NCBI GenBank assembly: GCA_007449985.2
Contig: VIIQ02000089.1
Span: 62,001-126,000 of the forward strand
Direction of reading: 5' to 3'
Length of the DNA: 64,000 bases
Source of the DNA: Desmodesmus armatus
Taxonomy: Eukaryota; Chlorophyta; Chlorophyceae; Sphaeropleales; Scenedesmaceae
Below the pieces are notes generated by a model. It saw only the letters and a list, made by a program, of their open reading frames with translations, had not been told where the DNA came from and made no database searches. This document shows, piece after piece, positions 48,214 through 59,393 of the stretch; position 1 is the stretch's first letter; each line of letters begins with the position of its first letter. The position numbers and the translations under genes are program-made.

Positions 48214-49909
48214 GTCAACATGGATGGCGTCAACAGGCTGACCAAGGCCATGTGCAGGATTGCTGGCATCCCGGAGCGCACCAACCACGGCTTTGGGCGC
48301 AGAACCTTCATCATCCACTGCTACCGCATTGGCATGCCGGAGGTGGCCATCATGCTGCTGTCGAGGCACACCAGCATCCCTGGCCTGCGCCGCTATGCAG
48401 GGTGAGTGCTTCCTCTGTGATGTGGGAGCTGTGTATCAGTGTGTCCTTGTAGGTGTGGTCCACCGTGACCATCTTTTGTTCCAGCACATGCCTAAACTGC
48501 TCAGTAAAAACGTTTGCAATTGCATTTGCAACAGTTAGCCATCTTTGTTAGAGGCAGCATTGTGGTTCAAACTACTGTCAGTGCTACACTGTTGCCTTCT
48601 TGACTTCCCTACTTCAAACTGTGCTGACCTTTGCCCTTACTGCTGCCGTGCACTGCGCAGTGTGGATGACGACATGATGGCACGCTTTGCAGCCGAGCGC
48701 AACAGCCTGCGCGCTCCTGCCAACGTGCCCCGCCAACCAGCCACCAAGGTGCCTGTGGCGGTCCCAGCTCCCACAGCCCACGCAGCACACCCTCAGCAGC
48801 CGGCCGTGGCCTGTCTGACAACCTGCAAGACCTTGAGGAGGAGGATGAGGAGGAGGAGTTTACATCACCCTTCAAGTCTCACCAGGCTGCTGCACCCTCG
48901 CGCCTGTCTGCACCCAGCTGGTCTAACCACAGCCATCAGTCAAGCCACCCTACAGGCCACAACAGCAACACCACAGGGCAGCAGTACAACCCCGGCCCAA
49001 ACGTGACGACTACAATCCAACAGGCCCCTATGCTCACCCACAGGGTAACTTCAGCCGTGACTTCCCCCCGGGCACCTACAACCACAATCAACAGCAGCAG
49101 GGCCCATACCCACAGCCCTCGTACGGCTACCAGGGCATGCCGCAAATCAGCATCAACCTGAACCTTGGAGGGTTTGGTGGCTACGGGGCTGCACCTGGCT
49201 TTGAGTCTGGTGGGGGCAGCAGTGGTGGCGGAGGTGGCTTTTGGTGGTGGTGGTGGCTTTGTGGTGGCTATGGTGGTGGAGAGGTTATGGTGGTGGTGGC
49301 GGTGGAGGCTATGGTGGTGGTGGTGGTGGAGGCTATGGTGGTGGTGGCGGTGGAGGCTATGGTGGTGGTGGTGGAGGCTATGGTGGTGGTGGTGGAGGCT
49401 ATGGTGGTGGTGGCTATGGTGGTGGTGGTGGTGGAGGCTATGGTGGTGGGGTGGTGGAGGTTATGGTGGTGGTGGCGGTGGAGGCTATGGTGGTGGCGGT
49501 GGCTATGGTGGCGGTGGCGGTGGAGGCTATGGTGGTGGCGGTGGCTTTGGTGGCGGTGGTGGTGGCTTTGGTGGTGGCTTTGGTGGTGGCCGTGGTGATG
49601 GAGGCTTTGGTGGTGGCGGTGGCTTTGGTGGTGGTGGTGGTGGTGGTGGTGGAGGCTTCACTGGTGGTGGGTGGTGAAAGCACTCATTCAGCTGCAGTTG
49701 GTGGTGGTGGAGGTGGTGGTGGTGGAGGTGGTGGGTGGTGGTGGTGTGGGCTTTGGTGTAGGTGCTGCTGCTGCTGCCGGGTATGCTCATCGGGTGCAGC
49801 CGCCAGGCAGGCTGCTGGTGGTGATGCAGCACCCCTCATAGGCACCAAGAGGCCCCAGCCTCACACACGCAGGTTCAACCGGTACGCCATCACTGATGAG
49901 GATGACTGA
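48214..49909 (+). pseudogene. Tyrosine recombinase-like, Gly-rich tail, frameshifted
   Basis: Exon 1 (open from the insert edge, ending 48401) encodes NHGFGRRTFIIHCYRIG, MPEVAIMLLSRHTSI and GLRRYAG. This matches the H-x-x-R-like box, the helix with the second His, and the terminal Tyr of tyrosine recombinases. Donor GG|GTGAGT at 48402 and acceptor CAG before 48661 join in phase to GVDDDMMARFAAERNSL. The first catalytic Arg region is missing, so the 5' part is lost. After a Pro/Ala segment the frame shifts near 48800 (EDLEEEDEEEE continues in another frame) and again into a long GGYGGGGG tract, then ends in KRPQPHTRRFNRYAITDEDD and a stop at 49907-49909. A TGTAA signal lies at 50207-50211. The frameshifts make it a probable pseudogene. 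Confidence 0.6.
49240..49750 (+). repeat. GGT/GGC glycine-codon tandem repeat
   Basis: Repeats of GGAGGCTATGGTGGTGGT units encode Gly-Tyr-Gly stretches in one frame and Val or Trp runs in the others. Unit numbers are not always multiples of three, so the glycine frame drifts. Confidence 0.9.
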
Positions 49910-50007
49910 GGCCAGCCTGTGTCATTTAGCTGGTGTTATGCTCAGCACATGGCCCCCGCCATGTTGACTGTTGGCCATTCAGTTTGTCCATCACACTTTT
50001 GTTGGCG

Positions 50008-50132
<125 letters not shown>

Positions 50133-50234
50133 TAGGGTGTGTGCGTGTGTGTGTTTATGTGTAGTAGTTTATCACTGGCTTGTGTTGATGCCCAGCAGTT
50201 TCTCAGTGTAACAGGTCCAGGCTGCCACAGAGGT

Positions 50235-50302
50235 GATACGCACGTATCACCCTGATACGCTGCGTATCACCCCTGATACGCCACGTATCAACCCATGATA
50301 CG
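50235..50302. repeat. Ladder of alternating GATACG / CGTATC half-sites
   Basis: GATACG occurs at 50235, 50254, 50275 and 50297; CGTATC occurs at 50243, 50263 and 50284. Each adjacent pair can form a 6-bp-arm hairpin with a 2-3 nt loop (GATACG..CGTATC) or the reverse pairing with a 5-7 nt spacer. It lies 57 bp inside the right end of the insert. Confidence 0.9.
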
Positions 50303-50359
50303 TGCTCAGATCACAACAGGCTTTAGGGTATATGCAGTCAATACACAGCTCAGCCCGAA

Positions 50360-51386
50360 ATATGGCACCCTACACCCCCCTCCCGCGCACCACGTGTGTT
50401 TGGGGCTGCTGGTGTTGAAGTAGTGTCACGCATCTTGCTGAGTGGTGGTTTTTGTGCAGTAGAACTCTGACAAGCACACACAGCCCTGAAATAACATGTG
50501 GTTATTGAGGCGCCGGTTGCCCAGTGCTGAGCATATACATCACCATCACGGTCCATCAGGGACCCCGGCCACCACCCTCAGATCACTTGGCTATAGTGCT
50601 GTACAAGTCAGGCGCATCAGATTGAGGAGTCAGTTGTGTCAATTGTATGCACTAGCACTCTGGCCAGCATACACAACGTTCAACTTGCATTTGTGAATTG
50701 CCGTATGTTGCAGCATTGCCACATTTGACACCGGGGGAGGCGGGGGAACCCCCCCCCCCCCCCCTGCCCCGCCCCGCCCCCGCACACCACGTGTCCGACA
50801 TTTGACTGCAGCTGACTTGACGCAGTGCCTTCAAGTCCGTCAGGTTACGGTAACCTTGCCAGCAGTCCCTGTAGCTGGCTGTGAGGTGATGTTAACAACC
50901 CCTCCCAGCAACAAACACCATTGCCATACCTGCAGTGGTCTCAGCAGTGGGATTATGTGCGAGAGAACAACCCACCCAGGTGCCAACACGTGACAGCACC
51001 TTGCGGTGCTTCTTTGAAGCATGCGATGGAAGGCCTTGCGGCCCCCAAACAGTTGCACCAACATATCTTACAGAGGACAACAGCAGCATAGGGCTGCTGC
51101 CATGCCAGCAAACCAACCAAATGATTGGGGGACCAATGGCCACTGCATGCACACCTTTGAGACATTTATGAGGGGCGGGTTTGAGCGCACTCTGGCACAT
51201 TAGCAACAACCAACCAACATGGGTGGTGAATCAAGCACACAGCTGCAGCGCCACTTGCAAAACAAGCAGCACACACTTTCTGGGCATCACTGCCAGCAGG
51301 CTACTGCGACGTCTGCTGCGCTGCAGCTGCAGATGGCTGACTGCTCCACCAGTCTCCACCAGCCAGCTGCCATAGACGGCACACAC
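50360..51386. repeat. Duplicated segment, copy 2 (other copy 7300-8470)
   Basis: This resumes the interrupted satellite unit and continues through the same 600-bp flank as copy 1. Homology stops at GGCACACACAC, where copy 1 continues towards the SWT1-like gene. The SWT1 coding part is not duplicated. Confidence 0.88.
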
Positions 51387-51544
51387 ACTTGTAGGGATGG
51401 GCCAAACCGTATGTGGCTGCTTTTCACTTACGTATATATACGTATATTACATACGTATCCGTATATATACTAGTATGTCAAGCGTATGTTTTCAGGGGGT
51501 TGTCAGGGAAGTCACTGTTAAGACTGCAGGCTGGCGCTATGCCT

Positions 51545-51967
51545 TCAGTTATCATGTAATATAATCTTATAAAGTGTTATTCCAACTATTGTATTGTTTC
51601 CGCGGTCAAGCGCGCGTCCACAGCACCACATTTCCACCCTCCCGGTGGGTCGACGGTTGATGCGAATCCCGAAGTTGGGGTTGCGGACTAATGCATTCAA
51701 ACAGTATGGCAAATTAAAGCATATAACATCACCAGCAGCTGTGTGTGCGCCCACCACTGTTGGGCCACCAGCCTGAATCAAAGCAGGAACGTACACGCCA
51801 GAATGCAATTGCCAAATCATGCGACCATGCTCACCCAAGAAGCTCTTCCTGTGGGAAGGTGGGGCGGGCTCAATTGTTGCCACAGTAACCGTTACAGGAC
51901 CTGGACCACACCCTGGCAGGGCCCCTAGGGTGTGACGGGCATCAATAGGGATGCCGTCTCGGGACAT
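51545..51967 (-). CDS. Hypothetical protein
   Basis: A 140-codon minus-strand frame beginning SRDGIPIDARHTLGALPG and containing LHSGVYVPALIQAGGPTVVG, VICFNLPYCLNALVRNPNF and VEMWCCGRALDRGNNTIVG. Composition is balanced and unlike the surrounding low-complexity DNA, which argues for a real coding region. I do not recognise the family. Immediately upstream on the same strand a poly-Gln frame ends at a TAA (in CCTATGTAACG), which might be an intron donor (AT|GTAACG) rather than a stop. If so, the two would be one gene. Confidence 0.4.
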   Translation of the reverse strand: MSRDGIPIDARHTLGALPGCGPGPVTVTVATIEPAPPSHRKSFLGEHGRMIWQLHSGVYVPALIQAGGPTVVGAHTAAGDVICFNLPYCLNALVRNPNFGIRINRRPTGRVEMWCCGRALDRGNNTIVGITLYKIILHDN

Positions 51968-51973
51968 TTCCCG

Positions 51974-52079
51974 TTACATAGGGTCTAGGCACCCAACAGT
52001 GACAGCCTGCTGTTCAGGTCCGGCCATAGCGGCAACAGCAGCAGCCTGGTGCATGAGATGTTGATCATGCTGAAGGTTG

Positions 52080-52163
<84 letters not shown>

Positions 52164-52171
52164 GGCAGCAA
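51974..52171 (-). CDS. Poly-glutamine frame
   Basis: A (CTG)27 tract at 52082-52162 reads as 27 glutamines on the minus strand, followed by HNLQHDQHLMHQAAAVAAM. It could be the N-terminal part of the hypothetical gene just downstream. The evidence for expression is weak. Confidence 0.3.
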
Positions 52172-53340
52172 ATGTTTTTCTAGACCATCACATCACAACA
52201 TATGTTTTGACCCCGACCCTAAATATGACTGACCATGCGTCCTCTGTCACCACAACCAGGCCTTGCACCAACACAAACAAAACAAGCAAAACAAATGCAC
52301 AACAGCTCCCTGCATCTCCTGGAGGTTCTGATGCGTGCGCATCCATGTTCCGCAGACATGCTCACAACACATGCTGCACACTCCAAAATTTCTTGCTGAC
52401 ACAGAGACCTAGCCCTGATCAGCCCTCATTGCAACACTCTTACTTGTATAGAAGGTGCAGAAAGATCCTGTGTTCACTGTGCTCACCTGCACGCTCACTG
52501 TCAAGTCAGCAGCATTGCACACTCATACTACCTGGGGGTCCACGATAAGCCTACAGCCAGGCCCTGAAGCGGGGGGGGGGGGGGGGGGGGGGGGAGACGC
52601 CAAGCCAAAACTTTGCGCGCGCGGGGGGGGGGGGGGGGGGGGCATTTGGATCATCAGCCTAGATCGTCAGGGGGGGTAGGGGTCCAGCAGCCTGTCTACA
52701 GCGGAGGCAAAATTACGTAAAGGCAGCCTAAAACGGACAGCGGGGTAGGGGCCAGTGAGCCAGCGAGCCTAACACAAATACAGGGGTAGGGGTTTGACGC
52801 ACATCCGGCGTCACCACCCTTGGCTGTAGGGTGGTGGTGGGCTCTTTGCTCAAGTAGTACCAGAAGGTTGCCAACAAGCAGCTGTCACCTCCTGAGGTCT
52901 CCCTCCCCACCCAACCCACATCCCACCGACAGTGACACGCATAGGTCACCTTAATGGAGGCGTGAAAGTGGGATGATGGTGTATATGATCAACGCTGAAG
53001 CAGTCATCCTGGCACAGACTGCAGCGTGTAGGCGTCACGGAAGTCTGCGCGGGCTATCACTTGCCTGTTGTCAAGGTTGGCATAAGCTTATCTTGACTGA
53101 AGTTGATAGATTGCAGCCAGATCTTGGCCGCTTCATGGTGCTGAAGACCGCTGGGCGTCCTGGTGCGCCTGCTGCCGGTATCGTAATGACCGTCCATTGG
53201 ACTTCCACTCTGAACAGCATATAGGGCTCACAAGGACGATTCCTCACCAAGCTTCGCTTTCAAGTTACATCGAAACAAACATCTTCCGCCTCAGACTACC
53301 TCATTATCCCGACACCTGTCGCTTGGTGGCAACATACACG
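52172..53340. other. Upstream region of HydA
   Basis: It contains two G homopolymers (52571-52594, 24 G; 52623-52642, 20 G). They flank a short GCGCGC segment and could form G-quadruplexes. No gene is recognised. The 5' UTR and promoter of HydA should lie at the right end. Confidence 0.5.
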
Positions 53341-56300
53341 ATGCTGAGGTTGCAACTCACCACAGACGGGCTCTGCGCAGCCAAGCAGCGCTCTGCAGGT
53401 GCACATGTTGTGTGCAGGCCTGTGTGTGTGCCCCGGCGCGCACGGTGTAGCCCCCAGCATCAGGTGCGACCACCCAGAAGGGCTTGCATGTCGAGACTGT
53501 GTCGTAGGCCCGTTCAGGCCCAGCATCATGTTTTACGTGTCATACCAAGTGATATCCACCTGACTGCTGCATGATCAAGCTGCACGTGTTGCTCTCGGAT
53601 TCGCGCCTTCCCAGACTTGCTGCTGCCTTTTTCTGCGTGCAGGCCGTCCGCTGTTCGGGTCAGTGCGTGTTGCAGCAGCTGCAACGGAAGCGGCACCAGC
53701 ACCCAAAACACCCCACTGGCAGCAAGCCCTGGATGCCATCGGTGGGTGCTTCTGCTGCTGTGCTGTGCATGTTGGGACCCCCTGCTGCTTGAGAAGCCTC
53801 GCATCAGTGCCAGCTTTATTGTGACAGTGCATGCAGCGCATGCCATGTGCTGCAACCAGCGGCCTGAAGTGGTGTGTTGCCTGCTGCTGGTGACTTCTGT
53901 TGCAGCTGCCAAGAAGGATGGGCAGGTGGTGATTGCGCAGATTGCGCCCGCTGTGCGTGTGGCCATTGCCGAAACCATGGGCTTGGCCCCTGGCACAGTT
54001 ACAGTTGGACAGATGGTGACCGGCCTGCGCCAGATTGGGTTTGATTATGTGTTTGGTGAGTCGCCCACACAGGTGGCAGTGGTCTGTTGATTGGCGCATA
54101 TGGTAGGACTCCTGCTTGCAATGGTCTTGTTTGAGCAGTGTCAGCGGTCCTGCTCAGGGGTTTCAGCCCTGCCTTTCAGGGGACAAGCACACTCTCTCCA
54201 CACCAGCAGCAAGGCTTCTTGCAGACCCCCCACGATTGTTTTGGCTATTCAAAGCCATTTTCCAGGGTGACTTTGATGGATTACCATGGGCTTCTGCCCT
54301 TGTCCTGCAGACACCCTGTTTGGGGCTGACCTCACCATCATGGAGGAGGGCACAGAGCTGCTGCACCGCTTGAAGGCCCACCTGCAAAATGTGTGTCAGC
54401 GGTATGCTGTTGAGCGTCAGCATACAGGACACTTACCAGTGACCAGCAGCAGCAATCACACATCAGCAGAGGTGGACGGCAAGCATAAGCAAAAAACAGC
54501 AGTGGTTGTATACAGCAGCATGGTTTGCATGTGCCCTTGCTATGCGGCTTTTGGCGTTGACGTGTGACTGCCTGGGCCCTTGCTTTGCAGCCTCTGACAT
54601 TGATGTGTGAATGCAATTTTTGCAGGACCCCAACAAGGAGGAGCCTCTGCCCATGTTCACCTCCTGCTGCCCTGGCTGGGTGGCTATGGTGGAGAAGAGC
54701 AGCCCAGAGCTGATTCCCTACCTGTCTACCTGCAAGTCCCCTCAGATGATGCTGGGTGCTGTCATCAAGAACTTCTTTGCACAAGAAGTGGGCCTCACTC
54801 CTGCAGATATCACCAATGTGTCTGTCATGCCCTGCGTGCGCAAGCAGGGGGAGGCAGATCGCGAGTGGTTCAACACCTCGGGTGGGTATGCAGCTGTGCA
54901 CAAGGCACGCAGCTTAGATTTGCAGTCAATTGGCTGGTGCGCAGGGACTTGCAGATCCCCTTACTGCCTGCTGCAAGGCTGGTAACCCAAGTGGCAGCAA
55001 GGGAAGCCGCAACACTGTGAGGGCACCTTTACAAGCTGCTGGTAACCCAAGTGGCAGCAAGGGAAGCCGCAACACTGTGAGGGCACCTTTACAAGCTGCT
55101 CACTCTATTTCTGTGCCCTCTTGGTTGCAGGCCAGGGCCGTGATGTGGACCATGTGATGACCACTGCTGAGCTGGGCAAGATCTTTGTGGAGCGTGGCAT
55201 CAAGCTCAACGAGCTGCCAGAGAGCGAGTTTGACTGCTTGTACGGCGAGGGCTCGGGTGGTGCTGTGCTGTTCGGCACAACTGGAGGTGTCATGGAGGCT
55301 GCGCTGCGCACTGTGTACGAAGTGGTGAGTGGCTCAGGGCCGCTTTGTAGGCTCGTGAAGGTGGAGCAGTTGCGACAGCACAGCCAAGTACGCTGCTGCC
55401 ATGTACCAAAACTCAAACACCCTGCTGTTGCACAAGTATGCCGATGGTTTTCTTATTCGACCCCTGCATTGCGGTCCTGCATTGCGGTGTCATTGCATCG
55501 GTGGAGCAGTTGCGACAGCACAGCCAAGTACGCTGCTGCCATGTACCAAAACTCAAACACCCTGCTGTTGCACAAGTATGCCGATGGTTTTCTTATTCGA
55601 CCCCTGCATTGCGGTCCTGCATTGCGGTGTCATTGCATCGTGCCTACATGAGCTATTGCAGGGGTTGGCGTTGGCAGAGAATCAAAATCATGTGCAGCCT
55701 GTCTGGCTTGGCGGCTTGTGGCGCTCAGACATGGCATGTGTGTTGCTCTGGCTCATTCTCGCCGTTGTCAGGTGTCTTGCTGTTGATGCCACAACTGTTG
55801 TGGTCAAGACGTTCTTTTGCTTGTTCGCCTCTGTCAGGTGTCTGGCGAGCCTATGGGCCGCATCGTGTTTGAGGAGGCTCGCGGCCTGGATGGCCTCAAG
55901 GAGGCCAAGCTGACCATCAAGCCTGGTGAGAAGTCTCCCTTCAAGATGTTTGAGGGCCCTGATGGTGACGGCATCACCCTCAACATTGCTGTGGCCAACG
56001 GTCTTGGAAGTGCCAAGAAGCTGATCAAGGTGGGCAAGTGCTGTCAACTGGTTGATGTGTTCTGTGTTGCATTGCTTTGCAGCAGATGCATTGAGTTGTG
56101 ATTTGTCTTGTGAGGCGCTCATCAACTGTGGAGATGCACATGTTGCGCTGGCTTCTTGCAAGTCTTGGCACTCAGATACATTGCAGCTGTACGTGTTGCC
56201 CTCAGGCTGACCATAACCGGTGTCTGCCTGCCAATGCTGCCTGCAGGGGCTCCAAGACGGCTCAGCCAAGTACGACTTCATCGAGGTCATGGCTTGCCCT

Positions 56301-56752
56301 GGCGGCTGCATCGGTGGAGGTGGACAGCCTCGTTCAGCTGACAAAGGAATCCTGGCGGTGAGTAAGCAGCCCTTCAGCTTTTGGCACTGATCGACCACAG
56401 CCGAACTTGGTGCGGAATCCTACACCGACCTGTTTTAAAACCTTCTGTCGCCCCTGCTTTGTTACCCTGCTGCGCGCTTTGTTGCTTTGCTGCGCGCACA
56501 AGCGCCAAGCTGCCATGTACATATGCACCAACCTATTGTACGTCTGTCGCCTCTGCTCTGTTTCCTTGCTGCACGCAGAAGCGCCAAGCTGCCATGTATG
56601 ACTTGGATGAGCGCTCCACCATCCGCCGCAGCCATGAGAACCCCCTGATCCAGCAGCTGTACAAGACATTCCTGGGCGAGGCCAACGGCCACAAGGCCCA
56701 TGACCTGCTGCACACCCACTATGTGGCAGGTGGCGTGCCTGAGGAGAAGTGA
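53341..56752 (+). CDS. HYDA: [FeFe]-hydrogenase, chloroplast, 9 exons
   Basis: Catalyses reversible proton reduction to H2 with ferredoxin in the anoxic chloroplast. Exons: 53341-53398, 53643-53741, 53906-54055, 54311-54390, 54626-54881, 55131-55324, 55838-56029, 56247-56357, 56579-56752. All introns are GT-AG and phases agree, giving 437 aa. Residues 1 to about 35 look like a transit peptide (MLRLQLTTDGLCAAKQRSAG). H-cluster motifs are complete: TSCCPGW (C144 ligand, C143 proton path), MPCVRK (C199), MACPGGC (C360, C364), then IGGGGQP. The C-terminus LLHTHYVAGG is typical. No N-terminal FeS domains occur, as in algal HydA. The insert found before GITLRVAVANGLG in Chlamydomonas HydA1 is absent, so length matches the shorter Scenedesmus and Chlorella-type enzymes. 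Introns 5, 6 and 8 hold duplications. Maturases HydEFG are not in this window. Exon 1 is the least certain part. Confidence 0.95.
54981..55100 (+). repeat. Perfect 60-bp tandem duplication in HydA intron 5
   Basis: 54981-55040 and 55041-55100 are identical over all 60 bases. The unit starts GGTAACCCAAGTGGCAGCAA. It lies wholly inside the intron. Confidence 0.98.
55361..55640 (+). repeat. Perfect 140-bp tandem duplication in HydA intron 6
   Basis: 55361-55500 and 55501-55640 are identical over all 140 bases, starting GTGGAGCAGTTGCGACAGCA. The unit also contains an internal CATTGCGGT doublet. Confidence 0.98.
56480..56602 (+). repeat. Duplicated splice acceptor and exon 9 start in HydA intron 8
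   Basis: The true junction GCACGCAG|AAGCGCCAAGCTGCCATGTA (56571-56598) has a copy about 83 bp upstream reading GCGCGCAC|AAGCGCCAAGCTGCCATGTA. The copied acceptor is CAC instead of CAG, so it cannot be used. Confidence 0.92.
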
Positions 56753-59393
56753 GGGAGTCTGCTGTCTGTGCCGATTTGTACTTTGACAGGGCCGCAGTGA
56801 CTGGTACGAAGCCGCTTGCTTCTTGAAGTGGCGTGGTGACAATGTCTGGTTGCAGGGTTGACGCTGAACGCATGTGTGCTGAGAGGTGGGACCGTCGGGC
56901 AGGGGCGCATACCATGGGGGTTGTGGTGCTCGGTCAATGGGGCGCTCCAGTCCTGCTGCACTAAGTGTGGTGATCTTTGCAGCCAGTATGAGCTGCTTCA
57001 CTGTGTGTTGGTGCAATAGGGGTGCTGTGACAGGTGCCTGCTGTCTGACCTGGCCTGAGTACAATGATCTGGATTGTGTCCTTTTGTTGGGCACTGCACA
57101 GTGCCCCTTGTTGCGGGTGATGTTTCCTTCCGGGTGTGTTGTCCGCACACAGCAACAGCTCTCCTGCCAGTGTGCGAGTTCGTCTTAGAGTGTTCTGGCT
57201 GTCTCATCCACATTGGCAGGTTTTGAAGCTGCACATGGCCAAATCGAATTTTACAACAAACATTTCCCACTCTGCCTTGTGTGAGTGAATCATCACTTCC
57301 TGTGTATCATGCACCTCTCAACAAGCCTTTTCAGCATGGCAGGTGCAGGTCATGTTTGGCCTCTTTGTTGTGCTCATGTGAGCAGGTGGACGTGAGCACT
57401 GCATCCTGTGTGGTGAGTAATGCTGCTTGCATGTGATGATAATGCTGCTGCACAACGTTCAGTTACACTGGTGGTACGAGTGCCTAGTGCGCCTGAATGG
57501 GCCGCACTGCACCTTCAGTGTATTGGAGGCAGGGGCTGTGTTTTTGTCTGTCATACCTTAGCAAGGCCGTGTGTTGTGCTGTATCACAGGGCCTGTCATG
57601 CACTCATGCCATGGCCCATCGTGTCCACTGATATCGACGGCTTGTGGCGTGAAGTGTTGCTGTTTTCTTAGCAGCAGGGATCGTGTGCAGCACTCAAGCC
57701 CACTCTGTGCTGTTAGGCATCTGCGTGCATCCGGGATGTATGGGTGTTCTGTATAAGTGGTGTTGGTATTGGGATCAAGATTGAAGCAAAGAGTGCTGAG
57801 GGTGATGAGCAGCAATGTTCATGGCCCTGCGACTGGTCTCGTTGTAGCATGCAGTACACACACTGTCTCCGCTGAAAAGGTTGCAGTAGCAGTGTGTGTC
57901 GCTTCATGATGTAAGGGCTGTGCTTGTCGAGGCCCCTTGCCACAGCAGCTGCCATGTCCCTGACATCGTGCAGTCGTGCAATTGGTGGTTGGCTCTGTTG
58001 CCATGCATGCCTGTATCACATTTTGTGGTTGAGGAAGGGAAAGGCAGCTGCACGTTCATCTTCATGGCTTATGGCTTCAGCAGCCATCAAGTGGTTTCTT
58101 TGTGCTGGGCATGGATCTTTGCATCCTCTTTGTAAACTCTATGACCGTTACAATTGTAACATTTCTGTTGCTGATCCGTGAAGGCAGGATTGATTCTCAG
58201 GAAGCAGAGAAGTACCAACATGGATGGTGTGGGTTACAGGCATGGTTTGCCTGATAATACCATGCTGCTTGCCATGAACATGGTGCTGATGAACACGCCC
58301 TGTGGTCAACATGGTTCTGATGAATACCCCCTGTGGTAGGCTGCGATGTGTGAGGTTGGACATGTTTGGGGAATGAAAAAGGGTGACCTCAACCCATGAC
58401 GATGGAAGCACTGTGGAAGGGCAAAATGCTCTGCGTAAGTGCATTTCTCAAATCATTTCAATCAGCGATGGTTCAAGAATCAGCGATGGTTCAAGCAAAC
58501 ACTCACATTCCTTCCACAAACATCCCATCTCGCTGACAGCAATGCTCTGTCAGCTATGTTCTGCCAACCCCTGCTTTTGAAGCAGGGGCTTGCGCTACAC
58601 CACCCGAAGCTCAGCCGCCACTTGACCACACTGCAGAGTCCGAAAGTGAGCAGCAATGTGAGCCTCATTCTTTTCAAAGGGGTGCACACCGACCAAATTG
58701 CACCAACAAGAGGGCACAGGGATGCACAGCCGTGATCGGCAGGCAACACATGCAAGCCTGGCCACTTTGAGGAGCGCGCATGGTACCACGCACCAGTGGC
58801 ATCACATCCACACACAGACATGCTCCGACCAGCTACCTGCTACCACATCCTGCTTCACTGAAATGACCTAAAGCGCGGGTTCCCAACGCCCAAAAGGTTG
58901 CGAGTTGCAGCCCTCGACACACTGTCATACCTCTCACCATCCCCACCTTGCCATCACCCGTGCGGCTGGACCACGCTCCACCATCCTGTGCACGTGCTTC
59001 AGTATCTTCCTACATCGACTCCGTGTACATCTCATGCCTCAGCTTCTTTCATGCTTCAGCTTCGTGCTTCAGCTTCAACGAGCGTTCACCCTTCAACTTC
59101 AGCTATGCCCTTCCCCTTCACGTCAAAATCAGTGCTGCAACAATGACAGCAGGGCAAGCCACACCAAGCCAGCGGGCGGGGCACCTGTCAGTCGCATTGC
59201 AGGACATGTCACGACAACATAAAGAGCTGGCACAGCAAGTGGTCAGCAACACAGGCTCGTGTGTCAGCACCATGCACAGCAGGCTAGCTGTAAAATATGG
59301 TTAGAGGTCAACGGCATGTCTGTCGACCAGCAACTGCAGAGTGCACAGTGCGCAGCTGCGGCTGAGCATAGGCCAGCCGTGTGCAAGTGCAGC
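56753..59393. other. Converging 3' ends of HydA and the SR gene
   Basis: HydA 3' UTR candidates for the TGTAA signal are at 57910-57914, 58131-58135 and 58155-58159, implying a 3' UTR of about 1.2-1.4 kb. A tandem CAGCGATGGTTCAAGAAT doublet lies near 58466. A plus-strand frame at 58948-59304 has no known motif and may be UTR of the SR gene on the other strand. Confidence 0.5.
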
